A stretch of DNA of 30,765 bases, from positions 1 through 30,765 of the forward strand of contig JAQWRO010000099.1 of the NCBI GenBank assembly GCA_029243665.1. Reading direction: 5' to 3'. Below, piece after piece: positions 7,187 through 13,324 of this stretch (within the stretch, counting starts at the first letter, position 1; every line of letters begins with the position of its first letter). Position numbers and translations under genes: made by a program. This DNA is from Gammaproteobacteria bacterium (GTDB lineage: Bacteria; Pseudomonadota; Gammaproteobacteria; Comchoanobacterales; Comchoanobacteraceae). The notes below the pieces were generated by a model, which saw only the letters and a program-made list of their open reading frames with translations, was not told the origin of the DNA and made no database searches.

Positions 7187-8151
7187 ATATCGTAGAAGCA
7201 TTTCAGTTAGCCATTGATCAAGAAATGGCTGATCAGCCTGATTTGAAAATATTTGGTCAAGGGGTGTGGCATCCTCTTTATCATGGTCATACATTAGATA
7301 ACCTACCCGAAAAATATGGCAAAGACCGCGTTAGGGATTGTCCAATATCAGAAAGTTCTGTAACAGGGATGGCAGCGGGTTATGCGTTGGCAGGCGGCAG
7401 GTCTTTTGTCGTGCATCCAAAAATAGATTTTGCAGTGTATGCAATGGATGCTTTAACAAACACTTTGCCAAAATGGCGATATTTTTTAGGGCAAGATAGG
7501 CCATTCCCAATCACAGTCTGTTTTTTTATCAATCGAAAAAAAGGCATTGGTCCACAGCAGAGTCAGTCATTACAGTCATGGTTTGCGCATATGCCTGGAT
7601 TAAAAATATATTACCCAAGTGACACTGTTTCTACCTACAACACACTTAGGTGGTCACTCAATGCTAATGATCCTGTGATTTTATTTTTAGACGCTGAATT
7701 ATTGAATGCATACGATTCAAATATAACTAAAAATGCTCTATTCACTAAAGATATAACCAAGCCTGAGCTTTCAATCATGTCAGGTGACGCTAAATTAACC
7801 ATTGTGACCTATGGCATTATGCATGCAAGATCAAAAGCATTATTAAGCAAACATCAGTTGTTGAATAAAGTAGATCTAATTGATTTAAAAGTTCTTCATT
7901 CAACGGATCATACCAGAATCGTGCAGTCCGTTAAAAAAACGGAAAAGTTATTGGTGATAGAAGATACATGGTCGTTTTGCAGCATTGGTGATGGGGTGAT
8001 CACAAATGTTGTAAAAGCATTGCCAAGTACACCATTAGTGATTGATGATTTACATCTGCCTTTTACTTTTGCACCTACTGCAAAATGTCTTGAGGATGCC
8101 TTTTATATATCTGATGAGCAAATATTTAAAAAAGTTAAATCATTGCTTTAA
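7183..8151 (+). CDS. Thiamine-diphosphate-dependent 2-oxoacid dehydrogenase E1 beta-like subunit
   Basis: A 322-residue beta subunit that partners the preceding alpha subunit. Family wording includes the N-terminal VEAFQLAIDQEM, GQGVWHP, then RDCPISESSVTGMAAGYALA with the conserved Glu of the cofactor-activating PISE motif (about residues 51-54), and HPKIDFAVYAMDAL. The C-terminal transketolase domain includes LTIVTYGIMHARSKAL, VDLIDLKVL and LLVIEDTWSFCSIGDGV, matching the usual GAxV and VVDEAxxTGGxGAEI regions in divergent form. The gene overlaps the alpha gene by four bases and has an AGGAG ribosome site at 7168-7172. Divergence from housekeeping PdhB and the absence of an acyltransferase partner argue for a specialised two-carbon transfer to a sugar or other acceptor; the substrate is unknown. 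Confidence 0.85.
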   Translation: MNIVEAFQLAIDQEMADQPDLKIFGQGVWHPLYHGHTLDNLPEKYGKDRVRDCPISESSVTGMAAGYALAGGRSFVVHPKIDFAVYAMDALTNTLPKWRYFLGQDRPFPITVCFFINRKKGIGPQQSQSLQSWFAHMPGLKIYYPSDTVSTYNTLRWSLNANDPVILFLDAELLNAYDSNITKNALFTKDITKPELSIMSGDAKLTIVTYGIMHARSKALLSKHQLLNKVDLIDLKVLHSTDHTRIVQSVKKTEKLLVIEDTWSFCSIGDGVITNVVKALPSTPLVIDDLHLPFTFAPTAKCLEDAFYISDEQIFKKVKSLL

Positions 8152-8165
8152 ATTTAGAAATCAAT

Positions 8166-8194
8166 TTGTAACAAAAACCAGATTATCGTATAGT
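8166..8194 (+). promoter_or_regulatory. Candidate sigma70 promoter for manC
   Basis: TTGTAA (8166-8171) and TATAGT (8189-8194) are separated by exactly 17 bp, with the -10 box matching five of six consensus bases. It lies in the 70 bp gap before manC, placing the transcript start near 8201 and leaving room for the AGGT ribosome site at 8210-8213. Confidence 0.5.
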
Positions 8195-8221
8195 AGTGGA
8201 CAATATATTAGGTGTTTTTAA

Positions 8222-9664
8222 GTGAAAAAAATCTATCCAATGATACTTTGTGGGGGTACAGGAACGCGTTTGTGGCCCGTCTCTAGACAGAGTTACCCAA
8301 AACAATTTGTGCCATTGCAAGGTGAACATTCTTTATTTCAAAATACGTTAAAACGTGTCAAAGCTGATGCATTTGAAGCCCCAATCATCGTGACAGCGGA
8401 TGATTACCGTTTCATTGTTCGAGATCAGATGGATCAAATGCATGTGGAACCATTGTCTAAATTAATTGAGCCATCACCCAAAAATACTGCACCTGCAATT
8501 TTAGCAGCAGCACTTCATTTGTATAAAAAAGATGCCCAAGCAATCATGCTGGTGCTGTCTTCCGACCATTGGGTGGCAGATGATGAGGCTTTTAGATTTA
8601 CGGCAAGGGAGGCATTTAATTCAGCAAATTTAGGAAAAATAGTCACTTTTGGGGTCAAGCCGACACACCCCGAGACAGGGTACGGTTATTTATCATTGTC
8701 TACTCAGGAAGGTTCTGCACCTTATCCGCTAAATGCTTTTGTAGAAAAGCCAGATTTGGCGCAGGCTCAAGCATTGGTTGAGGATGGTATGCATCTATGG
8801 AATGCGGGTATTTTTATGTTTCGTGTGGATACAATCATTGACGCATTTAAAACACATCAACCTACCATGTATGCGCATGTGTTATCAGCCTATGAGCATG
8901 CGTCCAAAGATATTGATTTTATCAGGCTGGATGCTCAATCATGGGAGCAAGTGGCTGCTGACTCTGTTGATTATGCCATCATGGAAAAAGCAACGAATCT
9001 AGCTGTGATGCCATTCATTTCTCACTGGTCTGATTTAGGTAGTTGGAAAGCTTTATATGATATTAAGTCAAAAGATGTCAAAGGTAATGTGTTCCATCCA
9101 CAAGCGATTGGGATTGATTGTGAAAATACTTTGTTAGAACAAACAGACGAAGGTCAAGCTTTAGTTGGGATTGGGTTGAAAGACTTATCTGTTGTTGCAA
9201 CTAAAGATGCCATTTTAGTTGCGCATAAAGATCATAGCCAAGCTGTAAAAAAAGCCGTTGAAACATTGACGAACCAATCTCGTTACCAAGCGACACAATT
9301 TCTCAAAGTTCATCGCCCTTGGGGTTGGTATCAAACCTTAGCGTTTGGAGATCAATATCAGGTCAAAGAGATTTTCGTCAACCCTGGTGAAAAACTATCC
9401 CTGCAAAGCCATCGTTACAGAGCAGAGCATTGGGTTGTTGTTCAAGGTGAAGCGACGGTCTTAGTTGGGGATCAAGAAAGTGTTTTAAAACCCAATGAGT
9501 CTACTTACATTCCAATAGGTGTAAAACATCGTCTAACAAACCACACACATGCGCCTGTAATGATCATTGAGACGCAGACAGGCACTTATTTAGGTGAAGA
9601 TGATATCATCCGATATGAGGATGTTTATAATCGCATAGATAATTCTGAAACTCTTGAAATATAG
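8222..9664 (+). CDS. manC: Mannose-1-phosphate guanylyltransferase / mannose-6-phosphate isomerase (bifunctional)
   Basis: A 480-residue two-domain enzyme that isomerises fructose-6-phosphate to mannose-6-phosphate and makes GDP-mannose from mannose-1-phosphate and GTP. The N-terminal guanylyltransferase starts with MILCGGTGTRLWPVSR and SYPKQF; FVEKPDLAQA and WNAGIFMF are further signatures. The C-terminal type II phosphomannose isomerase cupin has VHRPWGWYQTL, NPGEKLSLQSHRYRAEHWVV and VKHRLTNH, with the His and Glu metal ligands. The start is GTG, chosen because it precedes the KKIYPMILCGG start by the usual distance and follows AGGT at 8210-8213. The intervening phosphomannomutase is not in the window. 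The gene converges on a small minus-strand gene 7 bp downstream. Confidence 0.93.
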   Translation: MKKIYPMILCGGTGTRLWPVSRQSYPKQFVPLQGEHSLFQNTLKRVKADAFEAPIIVTADDYRFIVRDQMDQMHVEPLSKLIEPSPKNTAPAILAAALHLYKKDAQAIMLVLSSDHWVADDEAFRFTAREAFNSANLGKIVTFGVKPTHPETGYGYLSLSTQEGSAPYPLNAFVEKPDLAQAQALVEDGMHLWNAGIFMFRVDTIIDAFKTHQPTMYAHVLSAYEHASKDIDFIRLDAQSWEQVAADSVDYAIMEKATNLAVMPFISHWSDLGSWKALYDIKSKDVKGNVFHPQAIGIDCENTLLEQTDEGQALVGIGLKDLSVVATKDAILVAHKDHSQAVKKAVETLTNQSRYQATQFLKVHRPWGWYQTLAFGDQYQVKEIFVNPGEKLSLQSHRYRAEHWVVVQGEATVLVGDQESVLKPNESTYIPIGVKHRLTNHTHAPVMIIETQTGTYLGEDDIIRYEDVYNRIDNSETLEI

Positions 9665-9671
9665 AACAATC

Positions 9672-10058
9672 TTATTTGTTTAAAGTTGGGTCATTATCAT
9701 CTTTATTTGGTGTGCTATCATTACTTAGTGATTCAGTTGAAGTTGAAGTTGAAGGTGTCTCCGGTCTTTGCTTAGAATCTTTTTTATCATTGGCGGTTAG
9801 GTTGGCAGATGTCAGAGACGGTGGACCTGCTTCAAGGTCATGTGTTAAATCTTTGTTAACAGATGCTGAAGATGCGTCTCTGGCCTTCAGTGATGCTCTG
9901 AAATCTTGTATGCCAAAGCCTAAACCGGTAATTGCGCAGATAGCTGTTGAAGCAGTAATAAGCATTGAGCCTGTGTCAGCCAAGCCCCCAACCGTTAAAC
10001 CAACGCTTGTTAGAGCAGATGCCCCATATGTCAAACTTAATCCTATATATTTATTCAT
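9672..10058 (-). CDS. Small membrane protein with Ser/Thr/Asp-rich tail, unknown function
   Basis: I do not recognise this 128-residue protein. Residues about 5-52 are two Gly/Ala/Thr-rich hydrophobic segments (through LSLTYGASALTSVGLTVGG and then MLITASTAICAITGLGFGI), followed by a basic-charged stretch (FRASLKARD) and a low-complexity tail rich in Ser, Thr, Asn, Asp and Lys. The tail includes a Thr-Ser repeat that corresponds to three copies of GTTGAA on the plus strand at 9736-9754. The gene runs against the flow of the polysaccharide locus, inserted between manC and galU, with a TATAAT about 10 bp upstream of its ATG. A plus-strand frame covers the same bases but makes a less natural protein. 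It could be a small inner-membrane regulator or a secreted factor; no function is claimed. Confidence 0.5.
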   Translation of the reverse strand: MNKYIGLSLTYGASALTSVGLTVGGLADTGSMLITASTAICAITGLGFGIQDFRASLKARDASSASVNKDLTHDLEAGPPSLTSANLTANDKKDSKQRPETPSTSTSTESLSNDSTPNKDDNDPTLNK

Positions 10059-10154
10059 ATCTTTTTCTTTTAATTATAGACTTTGTTGAGGTTTTTTTCT
10101 GGAAACACTTGTTATTTTAAGTTACTATCATCAACAATAGACAAAAGGTTTTTT

Positions 10155-11060
10155 ATGAAAGCAATTATCCCTGTGGCTGGGCTTGGAACAAGATTGTTAC
10201 CTGCTACTAAGGCTATCCCAAAAGAAATGTTACCAATTGTAGATAAGCCACTCATACAATACATTGTTCATGAGCTTGCTAAAGCGGGTATTAAAGAGAT
10301 TGTGCTGGTGACGCATGCCAGTAAAAATGCCATTGAAAATCATTTTGACACTCAGTTTGAGTTAGAGGCGACTTTGGAAAAACGCACCAAGCGTTTATTG
10401 CTGGATGATATAAAAAAAATCACACCTCCAGGTGTTAAAATCATGCACATTAGACAAGGGCGAGCAATGGGGTTAGGGCATGCAATTCATATGGCGCATC
10501 CCATTGTAGGCAACGATGATTTTGTTGTTGTGCTTCCTGACATGCTGATTGATGAGGCTACCATTGCATCTAGTGATACAAATTTAAAAGCCATGATTAA
10601 AGCCTTTAAAAACACGGGTCACTCCCAGGTCATGGTTGATGCTGTGCCGCAACACCAAGTCAGTAGTTTTGGGATTGTCGCTCTTGAAAATAAAGCTAAT
10701 GTCATTGAGCCTGGGATGCATGCGAAGATCACTCGATTGATTGAGAAGCCATCCCTTGATGCTGCACCAAGTAGATTGGCGATTATGGGTAGATATGTGT
10801 TGAGTAAAGCATTATGGTCGTATCTTGCTGAACAAAAACCGGGTGCACAAGGTGAAATCCAGTTTACTGATGCACTTGAAGCCTATTTAAAAAACCAAGG
10901 CAATATTGATGCATATGCTTTGAGTGGTCATATGTATGACTGCGGTAATAAGCTCGGCTTGGCTCAAGCAAACTTTGCATATGCCATGCGTCACCCTGAG
11001 ATAGGGGATGCCTTGAAAGACTTTATGCGAAATCAAATTTCAGATGCACAAACAGTCTAA
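10155..11060 (+). CDS. galU: UTP-glucose-1-phosphate uridylyltransferase
   Basis: A 301-residue nucleotidyltransferase making UDP-glucose from glucose-1-phosphate and UTP. It begins KAIIPVAGLGTRLLPATKAI followed by PKEMLPIVDKPLIQYIV, the GalU signature, and continues with VLPDMLIDE, LIEKPSLDAAPS, and GRYVLSKALWSYL. The ATG at 10155 is preferred over an in-frame start at 10083, because the family begins at this Met and AAAAGG at 10143-10148 is a well-spaced ribosome site. Its product feeds Ugd upstream in the locus. A YdcF-like gene follows after 8 bp, so the two are probably cotranscribed. Confidence 0.94.
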   Translation: MKAIIPVAGLGTRLLPATKAIPKEMLPIVDKPLIQYIVHELAKAGIKEIVLVTHASKNAIENHFDTQFELEATLEKRTKRLLLDDIKKITPPGVKIMHIRQGRAMGLGHAIHMAHPIVGNDDFVVVLPDMLIDEATIASSDTNLKAMIKAFKNTGHSQVMVDAVPQHQVSSFGIVALENKANVIEPGMHAKITRLIEKPSLDAAPSRLAIMGRYVLSKALWSYLAEQKPGAQGEIQFTDALEAYLKNQGNIDAYALSGHMYDCGNKLGLAQANFAYAMRHPEIGDALKDFMRNQISDAQTV

Positions 11061-11068
11061 CATAACCT

Positions 11069-11860
11069 ATGTGGAATAATTTTATTTGGTCTTTGGTGAT
11101 GCCGAGTAGTTGGCTACTATTCGCAATTATTTATGTTTTCTTTTGTGTTCAAAAAGGTAAAATTAAACAGGCCAAAGTTGTTTTAATTATTTGGATTTCC
11201 TTGGTTATGTTAATTTCTTTTGTGCCAATTGGGGATTGGTTGTTAGCACCTTTAGAAAACACATATCCGCTTAAACCTAATATTAAAAATCCAAAAGCAA
11301 TTGTTTTATTGGGTGGCAGTGAAGATGTCATTCAGTCGCAGGCCACAGGTTTGCCACACCTGAATTGGCATGGCACTCGATATGTGACTGCGATCAAGTT
11401 AGCCAAAACTTACCCTAACGCAAAAATCATTGTTTCAGGTGGGGTGGGTCACATTAGGCATGAGTCATTGACTGAAGCATCGATTGCTAAAGATATCTTA
11501 TTATCAGCTGGCATAGATGAAAAACGTATTATATTAGAAGATCAATCTCATACAACCATAGAGAATGCCTTATATACAAAACGTTTGTTGGACTCATTGA
11601 GTGAACAATCTCATGGATCAGTAATTCTGGTCACCTCAGCTTCACATATGCCTAGAGCAGTTGGTTTATTTTGTAATGCAGGTGTTACCAATATAGTCCC
11701 ATATCCAACAAGTTTTATCGCGAAAGAGACTATAAAACGCCTGACTATAAATTTGCCAGTCCATTTATATGAACTTAATTTTGGGGCACACGAATGGGTG
11801 GGGTTATTAATTAACTGGTTCAAAGGCCGAACAGAACATTTAATAACCCAAGGTTGTTAA
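11069..11860 (+). CDS. YdcF/ElyC/SanA (DUF218) family membrane protein
   Basis: A 263-residue protein with two N-terminal hydrophobic segments (about residues 5-25 and 33-52) followed by a periplasmic DUF218 domain. Domain wording is PKAIVLLGGSED, KIIVSGGVGH, the charged EASIAKDILLSAGI and LEDQSHTTIENALYTKRLL, then VTSASHMPRAVGLF. The overall layout (two helices, then the domain) is that of ElyC, which affects the undecaprenyl-phosphate carrier and envelope integrity in E. coli; the biochemical activity is not established. Its place directly behind galU at the end of the glycan locus fits a role in lipid-carrier balance. It has no clear ribosome site. It ends 10 bp from the convergent rfaH. 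Confidence 0.85.
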   Translation: MWNNFIWSLVMPSSWLLFAIIYVFFCVQKGKIKQAKVVLIIWISLVMLISFVPIGDWLLAPLENTYPLKPNIKNPKAIVLLGGSEDVIQSQATGLPHLNWHGTRYVTAIKLAKTYPNAKIIVSGGVGHIRHESLTEASIAKDILLSAGIDEKRIILEDQSHTTIENALYTKRLLDSLSEQSHGSVILVTSASHMPRAVGLFCNAGVTNIVPYPTSFIAKETIKRLTINLPVHLYELNFGAHEWVGLLINWFKGRTEHLITQGC

Positions 11861-11870
11861 ATTTATATTT

Positions 11871-12362
11871 TTAAATTGCTTCTATTTTATCTTCTGAGGT
11901 AGTGATTTCTGTTTGGGTGCCTAAGATATTAATCAATATTTTAATACGTTCATTTGTATCCATAGTAATGATTTTACCAACCTGCCCCTCAAACCCGCCT
12001 TGGTTGATTCGAATGCTTGTGCCAGGTCGTAATTTATTAGGAAGTTGGATCTCAATCAGTCCGTTCTCATTTTCTATTGCTTTAAGGCTATCTATAAATG
12101 AGTTAGGCAATGTTTGAGGTTTAAGTTTTGAAGTCATTAAAAGGGTTTGCACACCTCTTGTGGATAGAATAGGGCGCCAGATTTGACTGGGGTCTATTTG
12201 TACAAATAGATATCTTGGGAATAAGACTTTTATGCTAGTCGATTGATTGTTAAGACGTTTTTTTTGCTGGAAGCAGGGTAGGTATGTCTTGAAGCCTTGT
12301 TGTTCAAGATGAGATTGAGCAAAGCTTTCTTTTTGGGCATGAGTGTAAACTACGCACCACAT
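11871..12362 (-). CDS. rfaH: RfaH/NusG-paralogue transcription antiterminator
   Basis: A 163-residue NusG-family protein. The N-terminal NGN domain begins MWCVVYTHAQKESFAQSHLE and carries LFPRYLFVQID and STRGVQTLL, the RfaH-like wording. The C-terminal KOW domain has LRPGTSIRINQGGFEGQVGKI. NusG itself is normally encoded by secE-nusG and is longer (about 177-181 residues), so this is the specialised paralogue. RfaH is recruited at ops elements in long polysaccharide operons and stops premature termination and couples translation. That fits its position against the end of the polysaccharide locus, though transcribed the other way. The ATG is preceded by AGGAT (12368-12372 on the complement). 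A palindrome sits over the likely promoter. No convincing ops element is visible inside this window; the operon start lies upstream. Confidence 0.85.
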   Translation of the reverse strand: MWCVVYTHAQKESFAQSHLEQQGFKTYLPCFQQKKRLNNQSTSIKVLFPRYLFVQIDPSQIWRPILSTRGVQTLLMTSKLKPQTLPNSFIDSLKAIENENGLIEIQLPNKLRPGTSIRINQGGFEGQVGKIITMDTNERIKILINILGTQTEITTSEDKIEAI

Positions 12363-12378
12363 ATATTATCCTATTTAA

Positions 12379-12400
12379 TTTAGCTTATATTTAAGCTAAA
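12379..12400. repeat. Perfect 9 bp inverted repeat upstream of rfaH
   Basis: TTTAGCTTA, four bases, then TAAGCTAAA. The repeat lies 17 bp before the rfaH start codon and covers the candidate -10 box, so it is placed where a repressor dimer could bind; it could also fold as a hairpin in the 5' leader. Confidence 0.6.
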
Positions 12401-12421
12401 CATTGTTCATACGAAAGTCAA
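12393..12421 (-). promoter_or_regulatory. Candidate rfaH promoter
   Basis: On the complement, TTGACT (12421-12416) and TAGCTT (12398-12393) are separated by exactly 17 bp. The -35 box is strong (five of six), the -10 box weak (three of six but with the important first, second and last bases). The -10 box lies inside the 9 bp inverted repeat, suggesting regulated expression. Confidence 0.4.
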
Positions 12422-12457
12422 TGGGTTTATGTTGAAGAAGTATTTTGCACGGATTTA

Positions 12458-12490
12458 ACTATCTATCTTTTTATTTATAAGATAGATGTT
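12458..12490. repeat. Imperfect inverted repeat in the intergenic region
   Basis: Arms ATCTATCTT (12461-12469) and AAGATAGAT are fully complementary around a 9-base AT loop, and pairing extends outward by AAC/GTT with one unpaired T. There is no T-tract after either arm, so it is not a standard intrinsic terminator. It may be a protein site or chance structure in AT-rich DNA. Confidence 0.4.
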
Positions 12491-12823
12491 AAAAGGTATA
12501 TATTGTTTGGTTTTATGTAAAACTAATAGCTCGGTTATGACCATCGAAATACTGAATGCAATTGCAATACACTGCGCATACCTTGCAGAGGTGATTGAAA
12601 AATTTGTCCTAAATGATATGGCTATATGCTAGAATTAATTATCCATAACTTTGAAAAATCTATTAATTAATAATTATAATAGCATATAATTTAAAAACTG
12701 TGTGTTTGGATGATATGTCCCATTTTGAGATTATATAATCATAGTTTTGAAAAACTAAAATGCTTTATTTAAATTGCTAAATCTTAACAATTTACAAAAT
12801 CTCAGGACTGCATAAACAAAAGT

Positions 12824-12852
12824 TTGTGTGTTTAAAAAAAATTTGCTATATT
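12824..12852 (+). promoter_or_regulatory. Candidate promoter of tRNA-Thr
   Basis: TTGTGT (12824-12829) and TATATT (12847-12852) are separated by exactly 17 bp, and the -10 box ends 9 bases before the mature tRNA start. Position and spacing suit a tRNA promoter, though the leader would be very short. Confidence 0.4.
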
Positions 12853-12861
12853 TATTTTATT

Positions 12862-12934
12862 GCTGGCGTAGCTCAGTTGGTAGAGCAGCTGATTTGTAAT
12901 CAGTAGGTCGTGGGTTCAAATCCTATCGCCAGCT
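12862..12934 (+). tRNA. tRNA-Thr (anticodon TGT)
   Basis: A full cloverleaf can be drawn. The acceptor stem pairs GCTGGCG with CGCCAGC, the D-arm contains TAGCTCAGTTGGTAGAGC, the anticodon stem GCTGA/TCAGT holds the loop TTTGTAA with anticodon TGT reading ACA-type threonine codons, and the T-arm contains GGTTCAAATCC. The length is 73 bases with a T discriminator. CCA is not encoded and must be added afterwards. It stands alone, with an Hpt gene ending 8 bp away on the other strand. Confidence 0.95.
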
Positions 12935-12942
12935 AACAAATC

Positions 12943-13275
12943 TTAACTTACACTTTCGTAAAATTCAGAAAAATCTTTCATAGATTGCAGAAAAGTCTCA
13001 TAGCAAGGTGAGCTTATTTCTCCAGATTTAAGCTTTTTCTCAAAGTTTTTTGAAGCGCTTTGAACTTTAGTTGCGCCAGTATAAGCTGCGCCACCATGCA
13101 TTTTATGAGCAATTTGAATTAGGCTGTCCATGTTTTTTTCTTGCCATGAATGCTCAAGCTCTGGGATGGTTTCTTTAATATTTTCAATAAGTAATCCGCT
13201 CAATTCTTGAGCGAGGTCTTTGTTGCCATTGGCACGTTCAATAGCAATATTCCAATCAAAAGAGTCATTATTCAT
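12943..13275 (-). CDS. Stand-alone Hpt-domain phosphotransfer protein
   Basis: A 110-residue four-helix Hpt protein. The phosphorylated histidine is His57 in IAHKMHGGAAYTGA, the counterpart of the HxLKG or HKLHG motif of the BarA/LetS-type Hpt domains. The family domain starts at FDWNIAIERANGNKDLAQEL. Hpt proteins relay phosphate between a hybrid sensor kinase and a response regulator; neither partner is encoded here. The ATG at 13275 is chosen because the domain begins just after it. An in-frame TTG at 13332 would overlap the previous gene by 8 bp but has no ribosome site. It follows an unknown gene on the same strand and is probably cotranscribed. Confidence 0.8.
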   Translation of the reverse strand: MNNDSFDWNIAIERANGNKDLAQELSGLLIENIKETIPELEHSWQEKNMDSLIQIAHKMHGGAAYTGATKVQSASKNFEKKLKSGEISSPCYETFLQSMKDFSEFYESVS

Positions 13276-13324
13276 AATATTTATTTTATAGTATTTTTTA
13301 ATTTTTGTAAGGTGCTGTAATTTG

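Larger units (their letters stand above)
12363..12861. other. 499 bp gene-free AT-rich region between rfaH and tRNA-Thr
   Basis: No open reading frame of protein length is convincing here. The stretch holds the rfaH promoter and palindrome (12379-12421), a second imperfect inverted repeat at 12458-12490, a 10 bp palindrome TGCAATTGCA at 12557-12566, two similar tracts containing ATAACTTTGAAAAA and ATAGTTTTGAAAAA near 12644 and 12740, and the tRNA promoter at its right end. The tracts are weak repeats in AT-rich DNA. A small RNA could be hidden here but nothing in the sequence proves it. Confidence 0.5.

Noticed and set aside
9676..10089. A 137-residue plus-strand frame opposite the small membrane protein
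   Set aside because: It is the mirror of the minus-strand frame, has irregular composition with no domain or helix pattern, and lacks a ribosome site. The minus-strand reading gives clear hydrophobic segments and a polar tail.
10083..10154. Upstream extension of galU
   Set aside because: The extra 24 residues do not belong to the family and the ribosome site AAAAGG fits only the ATG at 10155.
12863..12934. tRNA-Thr as an integration site of a mobile element
   Set aside because: No integrase gene, no second copy of the tRNA 3' end and no direct repeat flank is visible in the window.
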